A stretch of 14,945 bases of DNA from DASUGM01 sp036274055 (GTDB lineage: Bacteria > Acidobacteriota > Vicinamibacteria > Vicinamibacterales > SCN-69-37). The DNA is taken from contig DASUGM010000034.1 in the NCBI GenBank assembly GCA_036274055.1, positions 1 to 14,945 of the forward strand. Direction: 5' to 3'. This document shows positions 13,549-14,945 of this stretch, in pieces. How positions within the stretch are numbered: the first letter of the stretch is position 1; each line of letters begins with the position of its first letter. A program made the translations under genes and the position numbers. The notes below the pieces were generated by a model. That model ran no database searches. It had not been told where the DNA came from and saw only the letters and a list, made by a program, of their open reading frames with translations.

Positions 13549-14945
13549 TCACCAAAGTCCAACCTTTCCAGTGACAGACTGAATGAGCTTGGCTGGGTCG
13601 TAGCCGACCCCGATTCGGAAAACCGTATCGACATCACGGACGGCCGTGATCAGCACGGCCGGGTTGCCTCGGACGAGGACCAAATCGGCCTGCTTGCCCA
13701 CGGCGATCGACCCGATTGTCGCGTCGCGGCCGAGGTACTTCGCGCCGTTGAGCGTGGCAATCGAGATCGCCTCGAGCGGCGTGAATCCGGCATCGACCAG
13801 CAGCTCGATCTGGCGCTGGTTCGAGTAGCCGGGAATGACGCCGCCCGATCCGGTGGGGTCCGTCCCCGCAACCAGCAGACCGCCGGCGCGGGCGAAGGCG
13901 AGCTCGAGGGCCATGCCTTTGGGAAAGAGCCGCTTGTAGAGCGACGTCTCGTTCTTCGCGGTGCGCGCAAAGGTCTGTTCGAACTGCTCCTTCAGCTGCG
14001 GCACGAGGACGTCGAGTCCGGGCGGCATCGGCCGGCCCGGTGTGAACGTCTCGAAGACGGTGAGGGTGGAAGTCAACGCGACCTTCTTGTCGATCAGCTT
14101 CTTGACCAGCGCGGTGAATGGCGCGCCGGTCGGATCGAGATCGGCAATCGTCTGCTGGCCGGTGCCCTGCCCCGGGCAGACGTCGGGCTGTTTCGTCGGG
14201 ACGAAGTCGGTCGCGGCGAAGAAAGTGTGCTCGATGTTGTCGATCCCGAGATCCGCGGCTTCCGAGAGCGTGACCGAGCAGAGATGCCCGGTGACCTTCA
14301 ACCCGCGCTTGTGCGCCTCGTCGATCGCGGCGCCGAGCTCGGCGCGGGTGATCTGCATGTAGGCCTTGAACGACGTCGCGCCCATGTCGGCCCAGTACTG
14401 CACCTGCTTGCGCGCATCGGCGGCGTCGACGAGCGAGTGCATCTGCGCGAACGTGTTCGGCCCGTTGAGGTACGGCGCAGTGGCGTCGATCGCCGGGCCG
14501 GCCGCCTGCCCCGCTTCGATCCGTTTCGCCAGCGTGATGTCCATCACGCCGTTGACGTTGCCGCCGGTGCGCATGGTGGTCACGCCGCCGGCCAGATACA
14601 AACGCACGAAACTCTGACCGAGCTGGCTGTAGATGCCGCCGGCCGGATAGTAGAGATGCTCGTGCAGCATGACGAGTCCGGGCATCAGCGACTTCCCGGC
14701 GCCATCGACGATTGTCGCGCCCTCCGGCGGCGCGGTCGAAGTCGCCGGCCCGAGCTGTGCGATCCTGCCATCGCGAATGACCACGGTCTGGTCCTCGCGC
14801 GCCGGCGCGCCGGTGCCGTCGATGACGCGGACATGCGTGATCGCGACGACCGGGGCGCTGACTTTCAGGTATTGCTGGAGGGCGTTACCCGGCTGGCGCG
14901 CCGCCTGCGCGATGCCGGCGGCGGTGATCAGGGCGAGGAGCAGAG
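13549..14945 (-). CDS. Secreted imidazolonepropionase-like amidohydrolase, 5' end cut by window edge
   Basis: 464 residues are visible; the frame is open to the right edge and probably lacks only the start and a few residues, because the visible N-terminus (LLLALITAAGIAQA) is the hydrophobic part of a signal peptide. A small beta-sandwich (VVAITHVRVIDGTG to IVDGAGKSLMPG) precedes the TIM barrel. Numbered from the in-frame GTG at 14784, metal and catalytic motifs are H41xH43 (MLHEHLYY), K140 (SFKAYMQ), H167 (VTGHLC), H187 (IEHTFF) and D309 (VAGTDPTG). This is the metal-dependent amidohydrolase superfamily, COG1228-like, often annotated as Xaa-Pro dipeptidase or imidazolonepropionase. The exported location fits peptide or cyclic-amide hydrolysis, not histidine catabolism. 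The GTG at 14784 is not the true start. Confidence 0.92.
   Translation of the reverse strand, partial: LLLALITAAGIAQAARQPGNALQQYLKVSAPVVAITHVRVIDGTGAPAREDQTVVIRDGRIAQLGPATSTAPPEGATIVDGAGKSLMPGLVMLHEHLYYPAGGIYSQLGQSFVRLYLAGGVTTMRTGGNVNGVMDITLAKRIEAGQAAGPAIDATAPYLNGPNTFAQMHSLVDAADARKQVQYWADMGATSFKAYMQITRAELGAAIDEAHKRGLKVTGHLCSVTLSEAADLGIDNIEHTFFAATDFVPTKQPDVCPGQGTGQQTIADLDPTGAPFTALVKKLIDKKVALTSTLTVFETFTPGRPMPPGLDVLVPQLKEQFEQTFARTAKNETSLYKRLFPKGMALELAFARAGGLLVAGTDPTGSGGVIPGYSNQRQIELLVDAGFTPLEAISIATLNGAKYLGRDATIGSIAVGKQADLVLVRGNPAVLITAVRDVDTVFRIGVGYDPAKLIQSVTGKVGLW

Noticed and set aside
13549..14784. Amidohydrolase starting at GTG 14784
   Set aside because: The frame continues to the window edge with a coherent beta-sandwich segment and a signal-peptide core, so the true start lies outside the window.

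Overview
The window is a GC-rich, densely coded bacterial chromosome segment. It carries a TonB-dependent receptor, exported DinB-fold proteins, an exported M28 peptidase, a secreted imidazolonepropionase-like amidohydrolase and a run of outer-membrane beta-barrels, so the cell is Gram-negative (diderm). This mix, together with the receptor's plug sequence style (GFSLFRRSSSR), suggests Acidobacteriota, probably the Vicinamibacteria group. That assignment is inferred from gene style and was not tested by any search. No tRNA, rRNA, CRISPR array, transposase or phage gene was seen.

Layout. Positions 1-6130 are one minus-strand block: an M23 peptidase, a DUF1015 protein, then (after a 275-bp inverted repeat) serA, serC and a TonB-dependent receptor that runs off the left edge. 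serA and serC supply two of the three steps of the phosphorylated serine pathway. No serB is visible, and the DUF1015 gene sits where a serine-related accessory gene could be. From 6193 the ogt DNA-repair methyltransferase reads rightward, divergent from the M23 gene. Two tandem exported DinB paralogues follow on the minus strand (8017-6860), divergent from an exported M28 peptidase (8213-9907, plus). From 10093 to the right edge all genes are on the minus strand: four beta-barrel outer-membrane proteins and an amidohydrolase missing only its first few residues.

The most unusual feature is in the spacers. Four intergenic gaps (3342-3617, 6661-6844, 8038-8175, 9916-10082) each hold a large inverted repeat whose arms are built from a short word recurring mostly every 8 bp, folded around a non-repetitive centre. 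The word differs in each gap (ATTG-, CGATCG-, GTAC- and GTGCGC-based), yet the format is the same. The gaps have tandem, convergent, divergent and convergent flanking genes. One arm supplies the ogt stop codon, and two outer edges lie within about 10 bp of TAGAAT -10-like boxes. I see no standard feature class that explains these elements.
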